Position numbers and translations under genes: made by a program. Under the pieces are notes generated by a model, which saw only the letters and a program-made list of their open reading frames with translations, searched no databases and was not told where the DNA came from. A stretch of DNA of 20,429 nt from CAMQVM01 sp044433405 (GTDB lineage Bacteria > Bacteroidota > Bacteroidia > Bacteroidales > Rikenellaceae), in NCBI GenBank assembly GCA_044433405.1, contig JAWXTQ010000020.1:1-20429 (forward strand), in the 5' to 3' direction. Each line of letters starts with the position of its first letter. The stretch's first letter is position 1. This document shows, one piece after another, positions 7,510 through 15,673 of the stretch.

Positions 7510-9447
7510 ATGACAATTAAAAAAATAACAAATATAGCTTTCTTGTATGGGATTGTGCTCCTTTTCTTTGGGGTAGGATTCTTTGCTCGTTGTGCTAATC
7601 CAGCAGCTCCAGAGGGAGGGCCAAAAGATACAATACCCCCCAAAATAGTAAATATTGATCCGCCAATGTTTACTAAAAATTTCGCGGCAGAGAAGATTAC
7701 TATCCTATTTGATGAGTATGTGCAGGTGCAAAATAGCCAAACAGAGATTCTTGTCTCTCCAGAGCCTGAGATTAAACCAACATACACCGTAAAAGGTAAA
7801 TCGGTAGTTGTTGATTTACGAAACACCGAGCTCGATTCAGCTACAACCTATAAAATCGACTTTGGTCTAGCCATTAAAGATAATAACGAAAGTAACCCCT
7901 TAATTAACTTTGCTTATGTCTTTTCGACAGGCAACGAGATCGACTCCTTAGCTATGAGTGGTCAGGTGATTGATGCTTTTACTGGTGACTCTATCTTTAA
8001 TGCGTTGGTGATGCTTTTTGATGCTTCTAAGGACTCAACAATTTTGGATTCAGTGCTCTACCGCTCTAAGCCAAACTCAATTACGCGTACTGATAGTATG
8101 GGGGTCTTTTTAGCAATCAATCTGCAAGCTATAGATTATCGAGTTTATGCAATCAAAGAGGAGACTACCGACGGTAAATATAGTAGAGCGAGTGATATGG
8201 TGGCGTTTGTGGATTCGCTATACAATCCTACTCAAATGAATAACTTCCAAGTGTGGTATAATCCTCTTCGACAAAGAATCGAAGCTACACCGCAGGTGGT
8301 TTATCGACTCTTTACTGAGCCTGCATTAGCGGCAAGGCACAACTTAAAAAAGAGCTCTCGACCTCAGAAAAATGTTATATTGCTTGAGTTTACAGAGAAG
8401 TTTCCTGAAATTATATCAATAGCTTTAGATAGTGTCTCAATTGATGATGTTGTGGTTGACTATTCGCGTTCGAGAGACTCAATTACGCTCTATTATCCAT
8501 ATATGGAGAGCTTTCCTGATACCCTTAAAGGTGCTATTACCTACAATACCACCACTACCGATACCATCCCTAAAGATACAACAGTGGAGAGAACGTTCTC
8601 GTTGGGATTCCGTGAGGTGAAGGACAAAAAGAAGAAAAAAGAGGATGAAGAGGAGAAGATAGTAAACCCATTCAAGATGTCGTTTGAAACAGGTAGAACA
8701 TTTAACCCTTATAGTGATTATGTTTTAAAATCTGGGTTGCCACTTAAGGTTGTTGATTCAACTCGTATAGTTATTTCAAAAGAGTCGTCACCTCAGACCC
8801 AAGCAGAGCAGAGGGCGGCGCGTGGAGCACGAACAGCAGCTCCATCTCAGCCAGCAGCCCCAACTGCTCAAGCTGCGCCAGGTGCGGCAAATAGTGGCGA
8901 AACTGATCAGCCAAAAGAGACAATCGAATTCACTATAGAGCAAGACTCTCTCGATATTTTAAAGTGGCGAATAAAAGCGGCTTGGGAGGATGGAGTTAAA
9001 TATTCGATATTTATTCCAGATAGCGTGTTTGTTGACGTTTACAATCAGAAGAATGACACGACAAGGAGTGATTTTACTATATTCAGTCAAGAGAAATTTG
9101 GGCTTGTAAAGCTAAAAGTTGAAGGTTTTGATGCTGCCTCTTTAGGACGAGATTCATTACGCTACATTGTTCAATTTATAGAGCGTAAAGATGTGGTGTA
9201 CCAAAAGTATGTAGAGGGCGATGGTGAGATTGTTTTTGAATATGTTAAGCCAAGTAAATACTCAATAAAAATTGTCGAGGATAGTAATTATGATGGAGTT
9301 TGGAGCGAAGGGGTATTGATAGATAAGATACAGCCAGAGCGAATAGCTTTTTATAGTGACGAGAAAGGTAATAGATATTTCGAGGTCAAAGAGAATTGGG
9401 AGATGGAGGGAACAACCATCAATTTAGAGGAGTTGTTTGCTAACTAG
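7510..9447 (+). CDS. Ig-like (Big_5) envelope protein, probable lipoprotein
   Basis: This 645-residue protein belongs to a Bacteroidota family that starts with a membrane segment and Cys, followed by a GGPKDTIPPKI motif and a bacterial Ig-like Big_5 domain (about 42-142; motifs FDEYV and VFSTGNE). The presumed lipid-anchored Cys is C28, but the lipobox FFARC is atypical, with Arg at -1. A carboxypeptidase-like beta domain may follow (about 148-220: SGQVIDAFTGDSIFNALVML). A Lys/Glu-rich run (371-383) and an Ala/Pro/Gln linker (about 428-470) separate it from a C-terminal region ending in NWEMEGTTINLEEL. Its molecular role is unknown; a cell-surface structural role is inferred. It heads the ten-gene cluster, 29 bp before the barrel gene. 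Confidence 0.82.
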   Translation: MTIKKITNIAFLYGIVLLFFGVGFFARCANPAAPEGGPKDTIPPKIVNIDPPMFTKNFAAEKITILFDEYVQVQNSQTEILVSPEPEIKPTYTVKGKSVVVDLRNTELDSATTYKIDFGLAIKDNNESNPLINFAYVFSTGNEIDSLAMSGQVIDAFTGDSIFNALVMLFDASKDSTILDSVLYRSKPNSITRTDSMGVFLAINLQAIDYRVYAIKEETTDGKYSRASDMVAFVDSLYNPTQMNNFQVWYNPLRQRIEATPQVVYRLFTEPALAARHNLKKSSRPQKNVILLEFTEKFPEIISIALDSVSIDDVVVDYSRSRDSITLYYPYMESFPDTLKGAITYNTTTTDTIPKDTTVERTFSLGFREVKDKKKKKEDEEEKIVNPFKMSFETGRTFNPYSDYVLKSGLPLKVVDSTRIVISKESSPQTQAEQRAARGARTAAPSQPAAPTAQAAPGAANSGETDQPKETIEFTIEQDSLDILKWRIKAAWEDGVKYSIFIPDSVFVDVYNQKNDTTRSDFTIFSQEKFGLVKLKVEGFDAASLGRDSLRYIVQFIERKDVVYQKYVEGDGEIVFEYVKPSKYSIKIVEDSNYDGVWSEGVLIDKIQPERIAFYSDEKGNRYFEVKENWEMEGTTINLEELFAN

Positions 9448-9476
9448 AAGATAATTTGTAATAAAATAAGTTTAGT

Positions 9477-10178
9477 GTGGAAAAGAGAAAAATAAATATT
9501 TTAAGTCTAATTGTTGTAATATTGCTTGTTTTGCCTTACATTGCATCGGCGCAACAATATTTGGGTATAAGAGGTGGTGCAGGAGCAGGTAGTATTCGCT
9601 TAGTTCCTTTAGAGGAGACTCAATACAATTTAGCAACGCCACTTGCAGGGCTTACATATCGCTATTATGGTGGTGATGTGGGAGTTGGTGGTATTTCAGT
9701 CGAGTTGAATGCACAGCAAAAGAGTTTTAAAGTTCTGCCATGTGTAAAATCGGATAGTGCGTATATACGAGAAATATCGCAAATAGAGATACCATTTTTT
9801 TGGCAACCCCACATTGAACTTTCAAAAGACAAAGCGTGGATATATCTAAATATCGGCCCCTATGTTGCATACAATATCTCCTCTACAGAGAGATTTGTGT
9901 CAAGTGCAGGAGTGTTAGAAGATTCAGATGGCAATCTTTGGGATTATGAGTATGAGTTTGATTCGCAACGTGATAATCGTTTTGAGTATGGTATTGCAGC
10001 GGGTGTAGGTTTTAGGATGCTCTTAACCAAGCAGTTTGATCTTAGCTTCGAGATGCGTTATTCGCTAGGTTATTCCGATATTCTAAAAAATGTCACCAAA
10101 TATTCTGATAATCCCACAAACTCACCTCTCGATTTTATTACAGCATCAATAGGTATAAGTTATCGTCTTTCAAAATAA
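9477..10178 (+). CDS. Outer-membrane beta-barrel protein (PorT-like)
   Basis: This 233-residue protein has an N-terminal signal peptide (about 1-25, ending IASAQQ). Alternating hydrophobic/aromatic strands follow (YLGIRGGAGAGS, PLAGLTYRYYGG, WIYLNIGPYVAYN, FEYGIAAGVGFRMLL, FDLSFEMRYSLGYSDI), and the last strand is ITASIGISYRLSK. This is the usual pattern of the small outer-membrane barrel families grouped as outer membrane protein beta-barrel or PorT in Bacteroidota. It starts at GTG (9477), with no ATG near the signal peptide to replace it. It lies 29 bp after the Ig-like gene and 10 bp before rbfA. The specific function cannot be told from the sequence. Confidence 0.8.
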   Translation: MEKRKINILSLIVVILLVLPYIASAQQYLGIRGGAGAGSIRLVPLEETQYNLATPLAGLTYRYYGGDVGVGGISVELNAQQKSFKVLPCVKSDSAYIREISQIEIPFFWQPHIELSKDKAWIYLNIGPYVAYNISSTERFVSSAGVLEDSDGNLWDYEYEFDSQRDNRFEYGIAAGVGFRMLLTKQFDLSFEMRYSLGYSDILKNVTKYSDNPTNSPLDFITASIGISYRLSK

Positions 10179-10188
10179 ATTTAAAATT

Positions 10189-10584
10189 ATGATACATCAA
10201 GAGACAACAAGAAGTAAAAAAGTTGCACACCAGATTCAAAGAGACATCTCTGAGATTTTTCAAAAAGAGTGTAAAGATTTAATTAATGGCGTGTTAGTAA
10301 GCGTTACAGTGGTTAGGATGAGTCCTGATTTTGAATTGGCAAAGGTTTATCTTTCTGTTTTCCCATTCGGAAAACACGATGAGGTTCTTGCAACAATTAA
10401 AGCTAGCGTAGGGCGAATTAGATTAGCTTTAGGCAAGCGTATGCGCAACACAATGCGTAATATTCCAGAGTTAGCATTTTACCTCGACGACTCATTAGAG
10501 TATGCTGATAATATCAATCGTGTAATGGATGGAATTGTAATTTCACCAGAGACAGATGATGATGAGCTCGAAGGTTACAAATAG
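10189..10584 (+). CDS. rbfA: 30S ribosome-binding factor RbfA
   Basis: RbfA binds the immature 30S subunit and helps 16S rRNA 5'-end maturation. The 131-residue protein has the family layout: an N-terminal TTRSKKVAHQIQRDISEIFQ helix, the KH-like core with VVRMSPDFELAKVYLSVF (residues 41-58), a helix with RIRLALGKRMRNTMRNIPELAFYLDDS (about 76-102), and the terminal D-N-I-N-R-V segment. Length is normal. Its 3' end overlaps the next gene by 29 bp. In many Bacteroidota rbfA precedes a FtsX/LolE-type permease, as here; the functional link is unclear. Confidence 0.95.
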   Translation: MIHQETTRSKKVAHQIQRDISEIFQKECKDLINGVLVSVTVVRMSPDFELAKVYLSVFPFGKHDEVLATIKASVGRIRLALGKRMRNTMRNIPELAFYLDDSLEYADNINRVMDGIVISPETDDDELEGYK

Positions 10585-11776
10585 AAATAGTAAGCTAGTA
10601 CATTTTTTTGCTAGACGCTACCTGTTTTCAAAAAAATCACACTCTCTAATAAACACTATATCAATTATTAGTACAATGTCCGTTGCAGTTCCTGTTGCAG
10701 CGTTAATAGTTTTGTTGTCAGTGTTTGGAGGGTTGGATTTGCTAGTTAGGCAGTTAGACTCTAGCTTTGATGCAAAATTAAAGATATCCTCAGCGGATGG
10801 TCGTTACTTTAATCCTGACTCTCTTATAGCCAAACTCAAAGAGATTAAGGAGATTGAGTATGTTTCGTCGTGTTTCGAGGATAATGCTCTTGCAAAATAT
10901 GATAACAAGCAGGTGCTTGTGACCGTTAGAGGGGTTGATACTCTCTACAGAAAAGTAGTGCCAATTGAGAGCATGATTAGAATGGGGAACTACTCCCTTG
11001 AGCATGGCGATTTAAATTATGCTGTTATGGGTATGGGAGTTGCATACAATTTGGGGGTGACGCTTAACCGAAATATGCCATTAATGCTCTATGTCCCAAC
11101 TCAGGAGAAAGAGACATTTCTTCCAGTGCCCTCTTACCGCTCCGCAAAACTTATAATCTCATCAATCTTTGTGGTTGATGCGCAAGTTGATGGTAGATAT
11201 GTGCTAACATCGCTTAAATTTGCACAGCAACTCTTTCAACGCACCAATGAGGTGAGCTTTTTATCAGTAAAGAGCTCTCTGAGCGATGTTGCGGAGGAGA
11301 AATTATTGCGGTCAATTGTTGGTGAGGGGTATAAAGTGCAAAACCAGTATGAACAGAATGAGGTTGTGTACAAAATAATGCAGAATGAGAAGAGGGTGAT
11401 ATTTTTAATATCTATGTTTGTGATTGTGATTGCATCATTCTCTTTAGCAGGAGCATTGATTATGCTTATGACCGATAAAAAAGAGCAACTTTCAACCCTG
11501 AAGGTAATGGGATGTAGTGATGGCTTTGTAGATAAAATATTCTTTGTACAAGGGGTTTATATTAGCTTGATAGGGATAATAATAGGGGTTGTATTGGGTG
11601 TAGGTATCACCTTAGCACAGAAGTTTTTCGGCTTTGTTAAAATTGATAGCCAAACTATGCTGATAGACTCTTATCCTGTAGTGTTGTCACTGCTTGATGT
11701 GCTGCATGTGGTTGTCTGTGTTGTGATAATAAATTTTTTAATTACTTTTGTTACGGTAAAAAGTAGAGCAAAATAG
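10556..11776 (+). CDS. LolC/LolE-type ABC transporter permease (FtsX family)
   Basis: This 406-residue inner-membrane protein has the LolC/E/MacB topology. Transmembrane helix 1 follows FFARRYLFSKKSHSLINTIS (17-36) and runs to about 62. A large periplasmic domain follows, then an FtsX domain with three helices at about 281-305, 325-352 and 375-400. LolC and LolE release outer-membrane lipoproteins from the inner membrane to LolA, so an equivalent role is likely. No LolD ATPase is adjacent and must be encoded elsewhere. Three consecutive ATGs (10556, 10559, 10562) lie inside the rbfA 3' end; any could be the start. The 29-bp overlap suggests translational coupling. Confidence 0.87.
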   Translation: MMMSSKVTNRNSKLVHFFARRYLFSKKSHSLINTISIISTMSVAVPVAALIVLLSVFGGLDLLVRQLDSSFDAKLKISSADGRYFNPDSLIAKLKEIKEIEYVSSCFEDNALAKYDNKQVLVTVRGVDTLYRKVVPIESMIRMGNYSLEHGDLNYAVMGMGVAYNLGVTLNRNMPLMLYVPTQEKETFLPVPSYRSAKLIISSIFVVDAQVDGRYVLTSLKFAQQLFQRTNEVSFLSVKSSLSDVAEEKLLRSIVGEGYKVQNQYEQNEVVYKIMQNEKRVIFLISMFVIVIASFSLAGALIMLMTDKKEQLSTLKVMGCSDGFVDKIFFVQGVYISLIGIIIGVVLGVGITLAQKFFGFVKIDSQTMLIDSYPVVLSLLDVLHVVVCVVIINFLITFVTVKSRAK

Positions 11777-11780
11777 TAAA

Positions 11781-12710
11781 ATGAGACGATTATTTTTATT
11801 CATAAGTGTTGTAGTTTTGTTTTTTGTTGCCCAATCGTGTTCTAGTGATGGGCCGCAAGAGATACCTAGCGACAAACTAAAGAGTCTGCTAATCGACATA
11901 GCTTTTATGGATAGTTATGCAAAATTAGAGATGAGCGATATTCGTAAGGATTCAGTATCCCTATATGAAGAGACGCTTAAAAAACATGGCTATACTACCG
12001 AAGATATAGCTTACACTTTAGAAACGTTGGCTAGGCGAAAAAGCAATGTTGTTGTGGTGCTCTTAAAAGATGCACTCGAGATTTTGGAGGAGTCAAAGAA
12101 GGAGGCAAAATATCGTGCCGAGCTTAATGCTGCTTGGGTCTCAAAGGCGCATACCTTGTTTACAGATACTCTCTACCACAAAGATGAAATTAGCTACCTT
12201 TCAGATATAGACTCGATAGATAATTTCATTATCAAAGTGCCTTTCTTAGAGTTGGGTACTTATTCAATTTCTTATCGCTATGTGATTGATTCTACCGATG
12301 AGAACACCCTTAGGTATATGAGATATACAAAGCGTGATTCATCTACTGACAAGGTAAATGAACAACGTTCAATATGGATGACTACAAAAGTTGGGGAGTA
12401 CAAGAAAATATCACACGATGTTGTGGTTGATAGGCAAGATAAACGCTCTAACTCAATTGTGTTTGAACTAGCCTACTTTGGAGGGCAAGTAGAGCGACTT
12501 AAAAAGCCAGGTATGGAGATTGATAGTGTGTTGCTACTTTATAAACATCCTGATATTAAAGTGGCAAGAATGTACCTGGAGAGAAAGACAGGAATCGAAG
12601 AGTTAAAACAATTAATAGAAAGTATAAAATTAGAAATAGATGAGAAAAGTTTCAGCACATTACGCGATAAGTGGGGGCAAATTGATACACTTTCCACTTA
12701 TAACAATTGA
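11781..12710 (+). CDS. DUF4296 lipoprotein
   Basis: The 309-residue protein starts with a lipoprotein signal peptide: MRRLFLFISVVVLFF, then lipobox VAQSC with the modified Cys at residue 20. The region after it (KLKSLLIDIAFMDSYAKLE... SLYEETLKKHGYTTEDIAYTLETLARR) matches the DUF4296 pattern as I recall it, a Bacteroidota-specific domain without known function. A charged helix (about 94-120) and a mixed C-terminal region follow. Residues 120-309 make it longer than a bare DUF4296 domain. It begins four bases after the permease stop, and its last 71 bp overlap the amidohydrolase gene in another frame. If the upstream permease is a Lol transporter, this lipoprotein could be a substrate or partner, but that is only inference. 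Confidence 0.8.
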   Translation: MRRLFLFISVVVLFFVAQSCSSDGPQEIPSDKLKSLLIDIAFMDSYAKLEMSDIRKDSVSLYEETLKKHGYTTEDIAYTLETLARRKSNVVVVLLKDALEILEESKKEAKYRAELNAAWVSKAHTLFTDTLYHKDEISYLSDIDSIDNFIIKVPFLELGTYSISYRYVIDSTDENTLRYMRYTKRDSSTDKVNEQRSIWMTTKVGEYKKISHDVVVDRQDKRSNSIVFELAYFGGQVERLKKPGMEIDSVLLLYKHPDIKVARMYLERKTGIEELKQLIESIKLEIDEKSFSTLRDKWGQIDTLSTYNN

Positions 12711-13770
12711 TGATAATGGAGTAGTTGTTGACATTGAGGCTGATGTAGCCGACATTGATTCACATGCTTCAGTTGAGTTTTATAGCGGAATAATTATTCC
12801 TGGCATGGTTAACTCACACTGCCATTTAGAGTACTCGTATGTTCATGGCAAGATACCTAGTGGTGGTGGATTGCCAAAGTTTATATCTTCTATCATCTCA
12901 ATAAAGTGTGTCGATCCAACAACAGATCAAGAAAAGAGCTCAAAAGCAGCTATTCAAGATGCAGTGATGTTTGAGGAGGGTATAGTTGCGGTTGCAGACC
13001 ATAACAACAACGACTATGTATATGAGGTAAAAGAGAAAAGCAAAATATATTATCATTCATTTGTAGAGATGTATGATATGGACGATATGAGTAGTGACGA
13101 GGCTTTTGATTGGGGAATGAAGCGTGTTGAGGCGCACCACTCAAAAGGCTTGGCTGCAACAATTGCACCTCATGCAACCTACACTATGAGTGATCGCCTA
13201 CTTGGCCTATGTGGTGGAAGCGAAATCTCTGATAAGGGTGTTAAGGCCGAAGGTGCAATGTCAATTCACTTTAAAGAGTCGATAGCGATGGCAGGAGAGC
13301 AAGAGAGTGATAGAGTGTTTGCAGCTGTTTCGCCTCAGAGAGATTCACTGCTGTTTATCCACTCAATATACGCCTCAAAGGAGGATATTGATAGAGCAAT
13401 TGAGCTTTATGGCGATAAACTTACTATTGTGGTTTGTCCACTCTCAAATCTATATATTGAGAACAACATCCTAAATCTTGACTATCTCCGCGAAAAAGGG
13501 GTGAGAATAGCAATAGGTACTGATAGTTTAAGTTCTAATCATCTTCTTTCGATGGTTGCAGAGATGCGCTGTTTGCAGGAGCGTTTCCCTCATATTGCTC
13601 TAAGCGAGATTGTGAAATGGGCAACCGAGAATGGAGCAACAGCAATATGTAAAAATGATATCTTTGGAACTATAGAGAGGGGCAAGAAGTGTGGCTTAGT
13701 TAATATCTCTAACGTTGATTTAGAGAGTATGAAGTTAACAGAAAGCTCTAAGGGCACAAGGATTTTATAA
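12640..13770 (+). CDS. Amidohydrolase-family metal-dependent deaminase/hydrolase
   Basis: This 376-residue enzyme of the amidohydrolase superfamily resembles the TrzN/AtzA/cytosine-deaminase-like branch. Visible metal and catalytic positions are HCH at 60-62 (NSHCHLE), H178 (IAPHATY), H210 and E213 (SIHFKES), H241 (LFIHS) and D295 (IGTDSLSSN). This set fits a mononuclear deaminase. The start at 12640 (MRKVSAHYAISGGKL) gives the usual N-terminal beta region of these enzymes but overlaps the DUF4296 gene by 71 bp; the next in-frame ATGs would remove conserved sequence. The substrate is unknown. Options include aminodeoxyfutalosine (menaquinone synthesis) and guanine- or S-adenosylhomocysteine-type substrates; no neighbouring gene decides between them. 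Confidence 0.88.
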   Translation: MRKVSAHYAISGGKLIHFPLITIDDNGVVVDIEADVADIDSHASVEFYSGIIIPGMVNSHCHLEYSYVHGKIPSGGGLPKFISSIISIKCVDPTTDQEKSSKAAIQDAVMFEEGIVAVADHNNNDYVYEVKEKSKIYYHSFVEMYDMDDMSSDEAFDWGMKRVEAHHSKGLAATIAPHATYTMSDRLLGLCGGSEISDKGVKAEGAMSIHFKESIAMAGEQESDRVFAAVSPQRDSLLFIHSIYASKEDIDRAIELYGDKLTIVVCPLSNLYIENNILNLDYLREKGVRIAIGTDSLSSNHLLSMVAEMRCLQERFPHIALSEIVKWATENGATAICKNDIFGTIERGKKCGLVNISNVDLESMKLTESSKGTRIL

Positions 13771-13783
13771 TTGATTTTGGATT

Positions 13784-14560
13784 ATGTCAACATCGCTATT
13801 TGATAAGATAATTTTTGGCCCAATAAAGAGCCGTAGATTAGGAATCTCATTGGGAGTAAATTTATTGCCAACCTACGGAAAGATATGTAATTTTAACTGC
13901 ATCTATTGTGAGTGTGGTTGGAATGAGCAGAGTAGGGGGCAGAAGTTGCGTTTTAATGATAAAGACGATGTAGTCTCGACGCTTGAGGCCAAATTGGGCA
14001 TGATGAGTGAGAGTGGCGAGGGGTTAGATGTGATAACTTTTGCTGGTAATGGTGAGCCCACAATGCATCCCGATTTTGATTTTGTGGTATCTAATACCGT
14101 AGAGCTTCGAAACCGCTACTATCCACTTGCTAAAGTTGCTGTCTTGACAAATGCGACAATGTTAAAGAGCGAAAAGGTGAGAAATGCTCTTTCGCTTGTT
14201 GATAGACCAATTCTAAAGATTGATTCGGCTAATGAGAGCACCATAAAACTGTTAAATCAGCCCAATCAAACCTACTCATTAAGTGATGTTATTGAGAATA
14301 TAAAACTGCTGAAAGGCGAAAAAATTATTCAAACAATGTTTCTGCGTGGAGAGTATAATGGAAACATGGTTGACAACACCACAACACCAGAAATAGAAGC
14401 GTGGCTAGATGTTTTAAGGCAAATAAAACCCGATATGGTGATGATATATTCCATTGATAGAGACACACCTGCTGACAATTTAGGGAAGATAGGATTTGAA
14501 GAGTTAAATAAAATTGCTACATTTGTGCGTGAATTAGGCATAGAATGTTCGGTGGCCTAG
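13784..14560 (+). CDS. Radical SAM protein (COG0731-like)
   Basis: The 258-residue protein has the radical SAM cluster motif CNFNCIYC (C35, C39, C42, with a further C44) and the GNGEPT motif (88-93) for S-adenosylmethionine binding. The N-terminus FGPIKSRRLGISLGVNLLP is characteristic of the family annotated as wyosine-synthetase-like radical SAM proteins (COG0731), which also includes many bacterial members of unknown function. Bacteria do not make wyosine, so the archaeal function should not be transferred. It has no C-terminal extra cluster domain. It sits 13 bp after the amidohydrolase and 25 bp before prfB. Confidence 0.87.
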   Translation: MSTSLFDKIIFGPIKSRRLGISLGVNLLPTYGKICNFNCIYCECGWNEQSRGQKLRFNDKDDVVSTLEAKLGMMSESGEGLDVITFAGNGEPTMHPDFDFVVSNTVELRNRYYPLAKVAVLTNATMLKSEKVRNALSLVDRPILKIDSANESTIKLLNQPNQTYSLSDVIENIKLLKGEKIIQTMFLRGEYNGNMVDNTTTPEIEAWLDVLRQIKPDMVMIYSIDRDTPADNLGKIGFEELNKIATFVRELGIECSVA

Positions 14561-14585
14561 CCCCATTAGCGATATAAAATACGGC

Positions 14586-15660
14586 ATGAATAACGAAGAT
14601 AAAAAACAATTTTTAGAACGTCTGGATACGTTAAGGAGGCATCTTTGACTTAGAGAGTAAGCGTGTGGAGTTAGACAAAATGAGTGCCATTTCGCAGCAG
14701 TCAGGCTTCTGGGAGGATAGTAGCCAGGCAGAGAAGATGATGAAAGAAATTTCATCGTTAAAGATGTGGATTGATACCTTTGATAGCGTTGATAATCTCT
14801 GGAACGAAATGGAGTTATCACACCAATTCTTTGCTGAGCAGATAATTACACAAGAGGAGTTAGAGGCTAGCGAGGCAGCTTTTGTTACCTCTTTAGAGGA
14901 TCTAGAGGTGATGGCAACTCTTTCGCAAGAGGAGGATTCGCTTGCTGCAATTGTTGAGATAAACTCTGGAGCTGGAGGCACTGAGAGTTTAGATTGGGCT
15001 AATATGCTGCTGAGGATGTATATGCGCTATAGCGAAAGAAATGGATTTAGCTGCAAGGTTTTAGATATGCAGGAAGATGGCATTGGTGTTAAGTCGGCAA
15101 TGGTTGAGATTACTGGTGCTTTTGCTTACGGAATGTTGAAGGGCGAGAGTGGAGTTCACCGTTTGGTGCGCTTATCGCCATTTGACTCTAGTAACCGCCG
15201 TCACACAACTTTTGCCTCAGTGTTTGTAACCCCATCTATCAATGATGATATTGTGGTTGAGGTGGCAACTTCGGAGATACGTTGGGATACCTATCGTAGT
15301 GGAGGTGCAGGAGGGCAAAATGTGAATAAAGTTGAAACAGGTGTTCGATTATACCACATACCTACGGGTATAGTTGTTGAGAATACCGAGACTCGTTCAC
15401 AATTGATGAATAAAGAGAATGCTTTGCGAATATTAAAGAGCAAGCTTTATCAAATAGAGTTAGAGAAAAAATTGGCCATCAAAAATGAGGCTGAAGGAAA
15501 TAAAAAAAGAATAGAGTGGGGTAGCCAAATTAGAAGCTATGTTTTACATCCATACAAAATGGTGAAAGATCATCGAACTATGGTTGAAACTAGCAATGTT
15601 GGGGAGGTGTTAGATGGAGATATACAATCCTTCCTGAAGGCTAATTTGGTGAACATATAA
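14586..15660 (+). CDS. prfB: Peptide chain release factor 2, with programmed +1 frameshift
   Basis: RF2 ends translation at UGA and UAA. The gene starts at ATG 14586 and reads 20 codons (MNNEDKKQFLERLDTLRRHL) to an in-frame TGA at 14646-14648. The ribosome then slips +1 from CTT and continues at GAC (14647) to the TAA at 15658, giving 357 residues. AGGAGG (14634-14639) stands three bases before CTTTGAC, the same geometry as in E. coli prfB. Downstream are the SPF stop-codon recognition motif (RLSPFDSSNRR) and the catalytic GGQ loop (SGGAGGQNVNKVET). An ORF finder sees only the piece from GTG 14665 and would lose 26 N-terminal residues. Frameshifting rises when RF2 is scarce, so expression is autoregulated in the characterised cases. 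Confidence 0.97.
14634..14649 (+). promoter_or_regulatory. RF2 programmed frameshift signal
   Basis: The signal is AGGAGG, a three-base spacer CAT, slippery CTT, stop TGA and then C. The internal Shine-Dalgarno-like sequence pairs with the 16S anti-SD and promotes slippage. The poor-context UGA followed by C is the regulatory stop read by RF2 itself. It stands out because the gene starts in this window generally lack Shine-Dalgarno sequences. Confidence 0.95.
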
Positions 15661-15673
15661 CCTGTAATTATTT

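Noticed and set aside
7506..7826. Minus-strand reading frame over the start of the Ig-like gene
   Set aside because: It is antisense to a well-supported coding region with its own promoter.
14665..15660. prfB starting at GTG 14665
   Set aside because: This is only the post-frameshift part; the RF2 slippage signal and 20 upstream codons are present, so the gene starts at 14586.
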